Source: Trifolium pratense (lineage: Eukaryota; Streptophyta; Magnoliopsida; Fabales; Fabaceae). From it: a DNA stretch of 64,000 bases. Shown here piece after piece: positions 35,001 through 46,673 of this stretch. A program made the position numbers and the translations under genes. Within the stretch, counting starts at the first letter, position 1. Each line of letters starts with the position of its first letter. The DNA lies in contig NC_060060.1 in NCBI RefSeq assembly GCF_020283565.1, positions 48,286,015 through 48,350,014 on the forward strand. The letters are read 5' to 3'. A model generated the notes under the pieces. The model saw nothing but the letters and a program-made list of their open reading frames with translations. It was not told the origin of the DNA and searched no databases.

Positions 35001-35723
35001 GTGTCATTCTTTTCATTCAATTTTTAACCATTTCAATTTTCATGTTGTTTGCCAAAAATAACATTAAAAACAAAACAGTCACAGGTATCTGAAACTCAAT
35101 GTTGTTCGAGCCAAAGGTACAAACAAGAAGGAACAACCACACTCTCAACTCAAGAAACAAGCACCAACGTCATTGAAGACAAATTTAACGGTGTCTCTAC
35201 CATAGAAACTCACAAAACAGAATTTCAGTACATCACAGAAATCTTAAACAAACATGTCACAACCACAACAACAAAAAATGTGTCTTTTAACACATGGTTC
35301 TCTCCAAAACATCCACTTGACCCATCAATCTTCAACCACCTTGAACACAATTTCGACAATAAAGATCGAAACTTTACCACAAAAAATCATTTGGGTCATC
35401 GTTGGAATCGAAAATTGATGTTCGATTTGGTGGATGAAGTTTTACAAGAGATTTTGAAGTCAAAGGGTGGTGAAAAAAATCTATGTTTTTCGCAACGGTT
35501 TTGTAACCAGTTGACAATTACGGAATTAATGGAGAGAGTTTGGAAAAGGGTAGGAGAGTTTCCATGCGCGAAATGTGACGTTTTGGATGATATCGATAAT
35601 TTAATCGAATCAGAAGACATGGAAAAATCGATCAAGGATGTAGGTGAAGAAGAAAGTGAAGAGTTGGTGATGGAGATTGAAGGGAGCATATTAGACACAT
35701 TGATGCATGAAATTTGGTTATGA
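32031..35723 (+). CDS. TRM/LONGIFOLIA-like protein with VARLMGLE motif and DUF4378-like C-terminus
   Basis: Five exons with GT-AG borders keep one frame: 32031-32256, 32447-32532, 33252-33779, 33909-34421 and 35085-35723. They total 1992 bp, 663 residues. The start is the first ATG after the CT-rich leader, giving MGKERYWVGKSSKK. Near residue 130 is TPTLVARLMGLELLP, the conserved motif of the DUF3741/TRM group. The middle is Ser-, Asn- and Lys-rich and probably disordered. The last ~190 residues look like DUF4378: FQYITEILNKHV, WFSPKHPLDPSIF, HRWNRKLMFDLVDEVL, WKRVGEFPCAKCDVLDD, and a final EIEGSILDTLMHEIW. Proteins of this family recruit TON1/PP2A complexes to cortical microtubules or promote organ elongation. 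Which member this is cannot be told from sequence alone. No breaks were seen; intron 4 carries a 27-bp micro-insertion. Confidence 0.88.
34969..34995 (-). mobile_element. Micro-insertion (T-rich tail, 27 bp) with 10-bp direct repeats
   Basis: A T-rich segment ending TTTTTTGACACAA lies between ATAGTGTGTC at 34959-34968 and 34996-35005, inside intron 4 of the TRM-like gene. It looks like a poly-A tail plus a few bases of a retroposon in minus orientation. Confidence 0.55.
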
Positions 35724-37278
35724 CTATATGGTTGAAATTACGATTTTGATCTTTGAAATGATTCTTACAATTTAGTTTTCAAAAAGTTTAATTAGGCAAC
35801 GTGTTTGTCCCTATAGCTTTTGTTCATGTGTAATTATTAAACTCTAAAATCATCTCTCAAATTCAAAATCATATAAATCATTCAATTTTCTACATGCATA
35901 TTTTGGTTGATTCTGAGTTTGATATAGTTACTTTTATATTTTTTATTTTCACAAAAACAACACTTTAAATTTTCAACAAAATATATAGTGATTTGGTTAA
36001 ACTCAGAATCAATCTAATTATGAATTAAAAATTGTAAAGATGATTTTTTATTTAATAAAAGTTTACTTGATTTTGATAAACTAAATGCATGTTAATATTA
36101 TTGTAGATATGTTAGATTTAGTGTGTGACTTTACAAAAATTACTAGGCAGGATTACTTTTGAAAAATCACACCGAAATACCGTAATTCTAACATATTTAT
36201 CATGATATCAATGTAAGTTAAACGTGATATGGTGGGTTTGGTTTATGCCCCCACCCTTTCTTTTGTTTTTCATTTTAATAATATTTTTGGTGAGATGGTA
36301 GAGGAGTGGTAATGTATTGAGGTGCCAACATAGTTGAGATGTTGATAACTTACTATGATGCCATCCTCTCCATTTTTTTTGCTTAAAAAAAAAAAAAACG
36401 TGATATTAAATATATGCTTAAAAGATGTTTGATATTTTTCATACATTTGGCACTAAATTGTCCAAGTCAACAATTTCAAAAATAAACAACCTCATTTTGT
36501 AGGGATGGGGTGTCACGTGACTTGGTGATGTGGGACCCACAAGACATGGGTAGTGAGGTTGGACCCCTTTGATTAGTGTGTAACACATGAAGAATTTGAC
36601 CCCCTCGGCAAGACTGCAAAATTGCTTAGTTATTAAAAGACAATACTTGGCAGAGGAATCCAGTCCCTACTTTACTCCTTCCCCCTTTTCATATTATTCA
36701 ATTCAAGTTCAGTTCATATTATACTATTAGTATATAGTTATAGTATGGTATATGATATGTATGTTCAACTTAATGAACTTTTTCTGTGCTTTAGTCTAGT
36801 ATAGTATAAGGCCAATTTTATATATGGTATAAAATAAAAGATTTTAGGTAAAAAATTCCAACTCCCGTCGTTTCTTTTACGAGTTGGGTATTCACCCTAC
36901 TTTAAACTAGAATCAACAGAGTTTGTTGCAATGTCATGTTGGGGTCTCGATGAGTAGGGAGAATGAAGGCCTTCTTGTTGCTTTGTCATTCCCATGGTTG
37001 ATTCGTATTCTCTAATCCTGAGGGATATTCTTCTTCTCGTTGTGGTGCATTTGAGGGGTTTTAGTTTGTTGGTGGTATGCATCCTTAGTGTTTTCTTTTC
37101 AACATCTTCACTCTAACATATTATCTTTTATTGAATGATGTTGTGAATTTGATTAAAAATCACACCAATAATAAAATTTGATGTGTGGAGCAAATACGAT
37201 TAAAGCGACCAAACAATGAGAATGACAATAATAATCACAAAAAAAAAAAGATAAAACGGCAATAAATAAATAACACAA
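35724..37278. other. Intergenic DNA 3' of the TRM-like gene
   Basis: AT-rich with no recognisable gene. The first ~200 bp probably include the TRM-like 3' UTR. A ~130-bp segment at 36270-36400 (GGTGAGATGGTAGAGGAGTGG...) has a repeat-like look but no defined ends. Confidence 0.5.
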
Positions 37279-37287
37279 TAGAATTGT

Positions 37288-37700
37288 GGCTTTGTCTAAC
37301 ATGCACAAGTGGAGAAAGTCCTCCACGGTGTATAAGTTAGCAATTATACTATAACGAATACGAATTTTAGAAAATCCACTATTGGATTGAAAGTTTATAT
37401 CATATGGATCATCCATAAAAAAAATTGAAAAAAAAATTGAAAATCATTTGATATGTCATTGAGACCCATCAATATTAATGGTAGTCAATAAAAAACCATA
37501 AACCGTTAATCTTGATCTTGATGAGTCTCAATAACAAATCAAATGATTTTCAATTTTTTTCAAATTTTTTTATGGATGATCTATACGATATAAATTTTCA
37601 ATCCAACGGCGGATTTTGTAAAATTCATATTCGTTATAGTATAATTGCTAACTTGTGCACCATGAAGGACTTTCTCCACTTGTGCATGTTAGACTTGCCC
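37288..37700. mobile_element. Palindromic Mutator-like MITE, 413 bp, 9-bp TSD
   Basis: Same family as 27785-28177, with arms starting GGCTTTGTCTAACATGCACA on the left and GGGCAAGTCTAACATGCACA (reverse complement) on the right. The duplication TAGAATTGT is exact at 37279-37287 and 37701-37709. Its arms are more alike than those of the other copies, so it may be the youngest. Confidence 0.85.
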
Positions 37701-37709
37701 TAGAATTGT

Positions 37710-38345
37710 ATACCTAGTTCGGTCAAAGTGACCTAATATGGGGAGAGAGCAACTCTCTGTTCCACTATCAAATGAAGTACTTGATTACAATGAAATCCTC
37801 CAAAGAGATTACAAGAATTAGCCTTTATCATAATTCTACCCTTTGCCCGAATTTCTTCCCGTGATCAAGAAATTCAATATGAAAGTGTTTCCCAAGGTGA
37901 TGGATCAATCTCAACCCTAGTGTTTGCCCAAGAAAAGTTCTCTTATAAACCCTAGTCTTTTGTTGGCTTCAAAAACCCTAAAACCCCCTTAAAAAAGTCA
38001 GAAAACGCACAACCTATATATAGGTTCGCAGGCGCTACGCCTGGGCGTAGTCTCCCACGCCTAGGTGTGAGCAGGCAGAACTGAGCTCAGCTTTGCACGC
38101 CTGGACGCCAGCTCCCATGTCTGGACGTGAGCAGGCAAAATCTCTCAAAACATAATTTTCTGATTTTTACATGATTTCAAGGCAATATTCAATAAATGAA
38201 ATAAATGTAGATACCACACATTAGAAATACATCCCATGTACTCTTCTTCACTCAATAAATCACTTCCTTCTCAAATAAAGAGAGAAGATACTCTTCAACC
38301 ATGTCTTCCATCTTGCTATAACAAATCAATTTTATGGTAGGCAAA
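37710..38345 (-). repeat. Repeat-derived segment, possibly an LTR fragment
   Basis: The stretch contains CCTAGTTCGGTCAAAGTGACC, GAGAGAGCAACTCTCTGTTCC, a symmetric CCTATATATAGG box, and a duplicated GC-rich motif (CACGCCTGGACG / CACGCCTAGGTG with GTGAGCAGGCA). It looks like repeat DNA into which the MITE at 37288-37700 inserted, since sequence left of the MITE appears to belong to it. No LTR pair or protein was found. Confidence 0.35.
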
Positions 38346-38780
38346 GGTGTTTGACATATACAGTCAAACAAAAATTTCTTAATCTCTAAGGCTTTTTATA
38401 TCCAATGATTTGATAACTCAATTTGCTTCGAATAGAAATGAAAACTTGATTGTGTTTAGTGGGGCCTAACTCTGGTAGGATGTTTTACATTAGATATTCA
38501 GCTCAAAGATCTATTAATTTGAAAGACAAAACTCTAACGTCCACTAACGAGGATGCATTTGAAGTAATGAAAAGTCCTATTTTGACAATCAAAATTACAA
38601 AAATATGATACTAATTGAGTAATGATCCTTTCATGTCACATGAGATCCATTGCGATCCTCACCCTTTCATTATGAAGGAGAGAGAAATTTATTTTACAAA
38701 ATGTAAGATTTAAGCTTTAGATGTGAACAATTGAAAAAACATGAGAGAAAAACAAATAGAGAGGATCCATTTCCATTGCT

Positions 38781-38848
38781 TTTTCTTTTTTGAATGACAA
38801 ATATATTATTATTAATAATCGATCCGCAAAAAACGAACAGAGGCCAAA
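38781..38848 (-). mobile_element. Very short LINE tail, 68 bp, imperfect 17-bp TSD
   Basis: It begins with a T-rich tail and TTTTGAATGACAAATATATT and ends GACAAACAGAGGCC-like (AACGAACAGAGGCCAAA), resembling the 3' end of the retroposon at 20693-21490. The flanks GATCCATTTCCATTGCT (38764-38780) and GATCTATTTCTATTACT (38849-38865) match at 14 of 17 positions. Confidence 0.6.
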
Positions 38849-38865
38849 GATCTATTTCTATTACT

Positions 38866-40282
38866 AGTTAGAATGTGTCCCCACATTCTTACTGTGTCCC
38901 CACATATTTAAACATGCCCACCAAATATTTTAAAAATATGTAACAAACCAATTTTGAACCCTTATTTTTTTAGGGGCTGGTTATAACCAGCTAGGTCTAC
39001 CCTACAAATAAACTTGTAAAAAATAAAAATCAGATGTGATTTTGCATGGATCACCACATACAAAAGCTAGATCCAAAAAAGGTTAAAAATGAAACCTGAG
39101 ATAACCTTTGTACTTTTCGTGAAACTCAACTAACAAAGACCGTTAAAGTATCCATGCTCTAGTCCAAGACTCCAAGGATCTAATGTTAAACTGCTTTGAT
39201 CCAAAAGCTAGAGTTATATACAAAGATTCCACAAGGACCGTTAAAGTAGTTATTTTCACACTTTTAACGACTTTTCATAAAATATTGATTCAGTTATTAA
39301 GTACATATAATAATATTTATGGTTTCAATTTCAAATTTAGTTATTAAGTACCATATCTACGGTTTCAAATTCACTTCCATATATTATCCATAACTGTGGC
39401 TGCAATATTGTTGATATAATAGTCTTTGTGACCTTATTGCACTATAATTGCAGTGTCATCTCAATGACATGTGCGGTTGTATCGTAATTGTATTAGATAG
39501 TATACTCTTAGTAACTATTTATTTTTCTGAACTTTCTCTTGTGTCTTTTTCGTTTTTATATTTATATAATATAATATATTTTTCATTAAAAAAAAAGTAC
39601 AATTGCAAAATTGGATTTGGATCTCTTCAATTTTCTCTCTCATGTTTTCTCTCATTTTCTTAATTTAATGGTTGATAAATCACACAAAGAGCATAAAAGC
39701 ATTTAAGATGAGAAAAATATTTTGAATGAATGGTTAAGATTATTATAACATGACCAATATTAGAGAAAAGATTATATAGGATCCAAATCTTGATCGTACA
39801 ATCACCAATGTGTTGACTGCGTGAATGTAGAGTCGTGCAACCACACGAAATCTGTATATCACATAATCAACATTAATACTGTACACCATAATGTATGCTA
39901 GCTAAAGCTGAAGGTGTTGAATTAATCGTCAAAGGAATAGAGCGGGAAATTCAAACAAAAACAAGTAGTAGCATTAACATTAACATAGGAAACAGACTGA
40001 AAACTAGAGATGACTAGCTAGGGGTCCTCATTGAATGATGTTTTGTTGTTAAATTAAAGGTATGGTTTGAGTTTGATACCTGAAATGTTAATAAAAGTAT
40101 AAAATATTTGAAATTAATGTTTTACTACTTAATAACAATATGATAATTTTTTGAACAAAAAAAATTATAATTTTATTAGAAAAAAAAAGTGAATTCTTCG
40201 ATACATATATAGCATATTTAAATGTGTACCGATACACTTATTTAGGTGGACAATTGTGATAGGTTTACAAATTGTGTTTATT
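38866..40282. other. Intergenic DNA, no gene recognised
   Basis: Low-complexity AT-rich sequence without supported genes or elements. Confidence 0.5.
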
Positions 40283-40318
40283 AATATTTCTAAATATAAA
40301 TAATACGTATTTAAAAAA

Positions 40319-41730
40319 ATGAGAGAGAGAGGTAGAGAGAGAGAGAGAGGCGGTGCTTCTAGGGCACACCTAGGGCAGCCGTTACGGTCACCGCCTTCAC
40401 CGGAAGTAAGGCAGAAACGGGGGGTTGTTTCGATAGATAGCGGAGAATGGACCGAGGTGAGACGGCGAGGTCGGAAAGGGTGTAGAGAGGAAGGCAGAGG
40501 TCGATTTCTGTCAAGGCAGACCAGAACTCACTATTCTTCTAGATCGATTTCACCACCTGGACATCAAGGCTTTCACGATCAACATAACTTCCTGTCTCAT
40601 CGCATGCGTGATCACAGTCGACATGGAAGATACCAATCTAATTACAACACAGGTCGATGTGACTTTGCGAAGCAGGGATTGCGTTATAACAACAGGCGAC
40701 ATGCTTCAGGATTCACTTCCAGATCGCGGTCTCCCTCTGATCAAGGACGGCGGCTGCATAAGTATGATCATGAGAGAAAGAATCATCGTCATCGATCGGA
40801 ACGAGACCGGACTGATTGCGGCAAGGAACGACGTGATGAAGTGCAACAACGTGTTCATTATAACAGGCGATTTGAAGCTGGAAGATCGCGTTCAATTTCT
40901 GTTCATGGAAGGAAGCTGCAGCAACGTGATTATGAGAGAAAGAATGACAGTGATTCGGTGCGCAGTCGGTACAATTCACGCTCTAGTTCTGCTCATCGGC
41001 GTCGGAGGATGTTGTCTCATGGAGATAGAAGGTTTACGGAGGTTGGGAAGGACTCGAATAGATCGCAACGTAGCCGTTCCAAGGATGGTAGGTCGATGTC
41101 GCTTGTTGATGGCGGTGGTATGTATGCAGGCGGCAAGGATAATGTGGGTGGTGTGTTTGAAGGACGAGGCAAGGAGCTTAAGGATGGTGGTGATGTGAAT
41201 GTTGGTATCAAGCATTGTGATGACTATGTTTCGGGTTCGAACCTTAAGCGGTATGTCTCTTTTTACTTTACAAATTTTCCGGCGCAATTACCAAAGTTTT
41301 TTCTTAGAAAAGGGTTTGAAGTTTGTGGCATTCTGGAGGATGTGTATGTAGCTAAAAAGAGGAATAAGTATGGCCAACCCTATGGCTTCGTCAAATTCTC
41401 TAATGTTAAGAATGTTTCTAAAATGACGAATGCCTTAAACAATGTCTGGTTCGGTAACTTTTGCGTTAAAGCAAGCGTGGCTATGTTCGAACGTAGCGAT
41501 TCGAGGGCGGGCAGGAGAATGGAGCCGCAAAAGGCTAAAATGGAACAAGTTAATGCTCCATTTTTGAAGGATGGGAAGCAAGATTCTGTGAGGATTGAAA
41601 CATCCAAAACTGCTGAGGAGGGCATCAAGCTTCCGGAGTGTCATTCATTTCGCGAAGATGTTCTTGTGCCAAGAGAGGAGAAGGAGATTAGTGCCCCTAA
41701 GGATGGAGTGCGGGTGGGGGACATAGTTGT
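40319..41730 (+). pseudogene. LINE ORF1, N-terminal part (Arg/Ser-rich + RRM), cut by CACTA insertion
   Basis: Starts MRERGRERERGG and is open through the insertion point; the frame runs on ~79 bp into the CACTA end and stops at 41809. Residues 1-300 are rich in Arg, Ser, Gly and His, as in RNA-binding proteins. Around residues 307-395 there is an RNA-recognition motif with RNP2-like VSFYFTNFP and RNP1-like GQPYGFVKF. In plant LINEs this part of ORF1 is thought to bind the element RNA. Codon 471 is broken by the 3-bp target duplication and transposon at 41731. The other half continues in register at 46674. Confidence 0.88.
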
Positions 41731-41753
41731 CACTACAAGAAAACTGCTTTGGA

Positions 41754-42105
41754 GCGTCGGCCAAAAAGAGACGCTAAATGGCAAAAAGCGGACGCTACAA
41801 GGTACTTAGCGTCAGCTTAGCGTCTACATCGTGGCAGACACTTAAATGCCCGAAGCTAGACAGTTGCGTCCAGCAGACGCTATTTGGCGTCCGTCCCGTT
41901 AGATGCTAAGCGGAAGCTAGTGACATGTATATGAGGCAGACGCTAGTAGCTTCGATTTTTGGGTGACGCTACACATATATATTGGTGTTATAAAACGTCA
42001 CCCTTAGAGTCCGCTTGACAGACGCTAAATGTAGCGTCTGCTCTAAATAGATGCTATATTTTAGTTTCTGAATTATATAGCGTCCGCTAAAGCAGACGCT
42101 TTTGT
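41754..42105. repeat. Subterminal repeat array, left end of CACTA element
   Basis: More than a dozen AGCGTC or GACGCT hexamers occur in both orientations, often as AGCGTCTGC or GCAGACGCT. In characterised CACTA elements such arrays bind the element's own regulatory protein. Confidence 0.8.
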
Positions 42106-43745
42106 TTTTTATTTTTTAATTTAAAAAACTCATCCTAGAAAGGAACCTATCCTGTATTTCTAAAAATACATCAAAAAATTATTATCTTTCATAGTTTTCG
42201 ACCATAATTTCTCACAACCATAAAATCTCTACCAATATATTCATTAAAATATCAAAACCAAAGATAACAATCATAAAATCTCTACCAATGTACTCATTAA
42301 GGTCATCAAAACCAAAGATAAAGAGTCAAAGGCATAAAAGAAAGCCAAGAACACAATTGTATTTATACAATTGATAACTTAGAAATGCGACAAAAATAAT
42401 GTCATTAGTATAACTCATACTGCATCCTTGGACCAATATGCCTATGAATCTAGGAAAACTTTAAATACACCGGTTTAATAGATCATTCAAAATAAATTAA
42501 TACTATCTTATAAAATAAAATGGCATTAACTCAATTGCATCCAGTACCTGCATTCCCATCATGCTAGATAGACATTTGTTACGATTACGGGATATCATCC
42601 CATGCATGACATCTCAAAGATAGTAGCCATAATGAAATAATTGAGAAACAAGAAACATTTGTGAACAAGATCTTCAAAGTCTTGACCACAATAACTTTTT
42701 ACCTAGAGATGAGAAGTCTTGACCTAAGAATACAAGGTGTACTAAAACGTTACCATTACAAGACCAAAGCCCAACCAAAGAAACATTAAAGGACTACAAA
42801 ACACTAGAAGAAAGAACTTAAAAACACCCAGCTAGCTACAGCAAAACACCAATAAAGTGTCAAAGCAAAAATTAAACTAGCACCAGTAGCAGCAATAATC
42901 CCAAACAGATGGATACACTAAGGGAAAAACGCCATAAGCCTGCACCTAAAAAAACAGAAAACCAGAAACAAATACACAGGAAAAGAGCTAGAGAAAAAAC
43001 AACACATAAAACAAAAAGCATACATTAGTAGTGATGCTTTGTTTCTATGACCAAGAATTCCAACATAGTAGACTAGCACTTAATCAATTATGAATCTTAC
43101 AAGATATCTAAACAAGCAACACACTCAACCAAGTAGAACAGAGAATAGAACCGAGATGAAGTAAGAATATAAATCATTAAAATATGAGGGAATGAAGAAA
43201 AATTGAAAAGTTTTACCAATGACAGTACACAAACATTATTTTCCACTGCTATATGAGTGTGATTCTGTCCGCAAATCCTAGCTCCTTGTATATTTGATCA
43301 CTTTCCTAATTATACGCAGTCAAATAAATTAGCTGATAACAAGTGAATGATAATTTATAGAAAATAGAGAACTAATTTTAAACCATAATTAGGATGGGCA
43401 TCGATACTCAAAGCAAAAATGAAAGAAGAAAAAGATATACTAGGGGTTGAACAATCATAGAAGCTTAGAAATCCTAGGGGCTGAACAATCATAAAACAAA
43501 TGAAAGCCAGCTTACGTGCGTAGTAGACCCACTAAAATCTTGTCCGAGAATCAAAGGAGTAGCATCTTGAGTATGAGTGCATACACTCTTGACAATATCT
43601 TATGAATTCAATTGACTGGTAAAACGGTTTTTAAAAAAACAAAAGCAGAGTTAATCAACACTGATATAGCAAAGACAATGATAAATGGAATTAAAAGTAA
43701 TTCAAAAAAACAGGCTAGGTATAAACCTCATTAGCTGAAACAAAC

Positions 43746-43792
43746 TTTTTTTTTTTTTGAACAAGCCAAAATGAGATATATTAATATAAAAC
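43746..43792 (-). mobile_element. 47-bp LINE tail inside the CACTA element, 14-bp TSD
   Basis: A poly-T run followed by GAACAAGCCAAAATGAGATA is the reverse complement of the last ~35 bp of the LINE at 40299-52101. It is flanked by TAGCTGAAACAAAC at 43732-43745 and 43793-43806. It is therefore an extremely 5'-truncated copy of the same LINE family. Confidence 0.85.
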
Positions 43793-45490
43793 TAGCTGAA
43801 ACAAACATTATCTAGGGTTGCTTTAGAGGATGTTTCATCTTTGAGATTTTTATTCTCTGCTTAATTATAACATAAGTCAATAATTATCAACATTTAAATG
43901 ACAATGAATGACATTTACAAAAGAAAAAAAAATAAGGAACTAGTGAAGTGGGAAAAATATGGTAGTAATAATTAGCAAAATAAAAAGAGAATGTCTCCTA
44001 GACCAGTTACACACAAGCAATTCCTGAAACCAATAGAGACCAAAGCTACCAAAATACTCTGTCTATGAACTAAGAGTCACACAGTTTGATCTTTCAAAGA
44101 ACAACAGTTTATAAGCTACATTCAATTTAACAATCACAGCAAGAAATTCAAACAAAAAGATTGTAATTGATTATAGAGATAGAAATCAATTAATGGTTCA
44201 ATTCTTTGTGTATCCAAACAATGAGATGAAGTAACCAATGAGATAACTGAAGCAAAATAGGATCCTCTTCACTTCTTTTATATCCTATATAGTAAAACCC
44301 AAAAAGTTGATCAATTCCTATGAGAAAGACTTTGTTATTTATTATGAGATGAACTATGTACCTTTGTCAAAACATATGTCATTCTAATAATGCAAAATTA
44401 ACATGTGTACATATACATATACATATATTATACATATACGAATATAATATTGATTAATGCAAACTTAAAGAACTTACCACTCCAGTGGTGCTGTAAGAGG
44501 CGACGGTGAACTTCTGATCGGAGTTATATAGTCCTTTGTCAAAAGATCTAAAAGCAAATAATGATTTTGATTTTAGCTATGATAAAAATATAATCGAATC
44601 AATAACGAAGAACAATTGATTCATCTCTTGATTCTTCAACAAATGAACAACAAATGACTCTACATAATTAGCAAAATCCAAAGAGAGAGCCATTGAAGTA
44701 CAACTACCCAAATGGAAAACTAGACTTTATATGAGTTATGATAACAAATTTAGTGTTCACAAGTAAAGCATAATTAAAAACAAATCTAGTATTCACAAGT
44801 GAAGCATCTGACTTACTTCCAAAGCTCACAAATAGCTTTCCACACAAGCAGAATTCAATACCTTCAACCAAATGGAATATGAATTAACTTAGAAGTACCA
44901 AAATAATGCTGCACATATCAAATATCTAAAATACAGCTTACATAAGAATTAAAAACCACCTTATGTGGTATGTTTCTAGGAGCTGCTGTATATTAGTAAG
45001 ACCTATTGATGGAAAGCCCAAGAGCACTAATTTACTGAAACTAAAAAAATAAGATAATGAACCCAATTTAAAACTAACATCTCAAATCAATTAACCAATT
45101 CAACCAAACCCATGATGAACTCAATAATGAAATTAGAAAGCTTTAATTAATTTACCATATTATCAAAACCATCACGTAATGATTGAAAAAGCTTGAGGAG
45201 AATATGGTTGATAAACCTCAACCTTGAGCATGTCAAACATGGCAGTCACTCTTTTGCAACCACATGTACATCATGTGTTGCATCAATGATTCTTCAAACC
45301 ATGGGGGTCATAATAGAAGCAACACTCTATAAATTTGCTAATCACACAAACAAAACTAAAAGAGTGTTTCAAGATATTTTCAGACACCATTAGTATTGAA
45401 CCATGAAAAGGCCACCTTAGACATTACCTTCTTGAAATCTTAATTTGTCAATGGTTCATGACATTATCTCCAACCAAGGGCCAAAAATTA

Positions 45491-45625
45491 CATGGTAGTC
45501 TTTCATTTCATTTAATTAAAACACATGGTAGTCTTTCATTTCATTTAATTAAAACACATGGTAGTCTATGTTTCATTTAACACATAGTAGTCTTTCATTT
45601 CATTTAATTAAAACACATAGTAGTC
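45491..45625. repeat. 33-bp tandem repeat, five units, in CACTA interior
   Basis: CATGGTAGTC (later CATAGTAGTC) recurs at 45491, 45524, 45557, 45583 and 45616; the units contain TTTCATTTCATTTAATTAAA. One unit is shortened by 7 bp. Confidence 0.85.
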
Positions 45626-46459
45626 CTTGAGATGAATTCGGCCAATGGTAACATGAAAAACACTATTATCACTTTGATTGTTTTTACTTTCTCTTTTTGC
45701 AGGAAGGACCATTGTGTTTATTTAATTACTAAGTTTATACCATCAGCCAAAATGAACACTAACAAAAATCAGTAACGTATATAGTGACAGAAACAATAGT
45801 CAGTTCTAATTCAGAAAAATCACATGCTCTAACAATGTGCTTCTACTCAAAAGAATTCCGCTAAATCCTCAGAAAAATCATATGAAGTTTTAATTTTTTT
45901 ATAAAAACTGAAATATATTTTAACAGATTAAAGTAAAATTAATCAAAGGCTAAATTTATTTGCATAAGAGTTATTAAAGAGAACTAACTCACCACAATAG
46001 AAAATGAACCTTTGAGAAACCTTTTCGTCGGTGAGTGAGACATGTTTGAGAACCTCTCAAATCGATGGGATCTGACAAGAGCTGATGTTTGAGAATCGCT
46101 ATTTCAAAAGTGGTTCTCAGAATCATTGGTGACATTTGAGGGGAAAGAGGAACGAGGGTTACAAGCGAATACGAGTGAGGGATTCCATGGATGGGTTTGG
46201 TGATTCTCAGAACGATGAACGGAGAGAAAGAGGATTCTGATTGATGGGTTTAGGGATTCAGATTTACAAACGAGTGAGGGTTTGGTGAGTGAAGAAAAAA
46301 AAATTAGGGTTTTTATTGTGAGTGAGGTAAAAAGAAGAGAGAAACGTGAGAATGATGAATGAATGAGAGAATTTGGAAAGGTTTTTGCTGAAAAATAAAA
46401 AAATAGAGAGAAAAAGAGGAAATATAGAATTAATATTTTTCAAGTAAAAGTAATAGCAT

Positions 46460-46650
46460 CGGATGGGCCGACTCTACCAATTTTTTGAACACCCAGCATC
46501 AGTCATTTTGTTCTATAGAGTCGGTGAGGTCGACGCTAATGTTTTAAAATAATAAACAATGAATTTTAATTGGTTAGCGTGAGAAAATCTGACTCTAGGC
46601 CGACTCTATTAGCGTCGGTGTCGGGGGCCGACGCTAGTTTTGGAGGCTAA
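46460..46650. repeat. Subterminal repeats, right end of CACTA element
   Basis: Copies of GCCGACTCTA, GTCGACGCTA, AGCGTCGG and GCATCGG occur. The core GACGCT/AGCGTC matches the left array but the flanking bases differ. Confidence 0.7.
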
Positions 46651-46673
46651 AATTGTGTTTTCTAGTAGTGTGT

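Larger units (their letters stand above)
42106..46440. other. CACTA interior, no transposase recognised
   Basis: Long AT-rich sequence with only short frames. I looked for transposase-like motifs on both strands and saw none. It contains a LINE tail (43746-43792) and a 33-bp tandem repeat (45491-45625). The 46000-46400 segment is less AT-rich and GAGTGAGG-rich. Confidence 0.55.
41731..46670. mobile_element. CACTA (En/Spm-type) element, 4,940 bp, TGT target duplication
   Basis: Terminal inverted repeats CACTACAAGAAAAC at the left and, reverse-complemented, CACTACTAGAAAAC at the right match at 13 of 14 positions. TGT is duplicated at 41728-41730 and 46671-46673, the 3-bp size expected for this superfamily. 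The left ~350 bp are packed with AGCGTC/GACGCT words and the right ~200 bp with GACTCT/GCGTCGG words, the usual subterminal repeats. No transposase (TNPD-like) or TNPA frame was recognised in the AT-rich interior, so it is non-autonomous or decayed. Confidence 0.93.

Noticed and set aside
40608..41198. 196-codon frame overlapping LINE ORF1
   Set aside because: It is an alternate frame of the Arg/Ser-rich ORF1 region, which has the RRM and continues in register across the CACTA insertion.
45491..45625. CRISPR-like array
   Set aside because: Units are directly adjacent with no unique spacers; it is a 33-bp tandem repeat inside a plant transposon.
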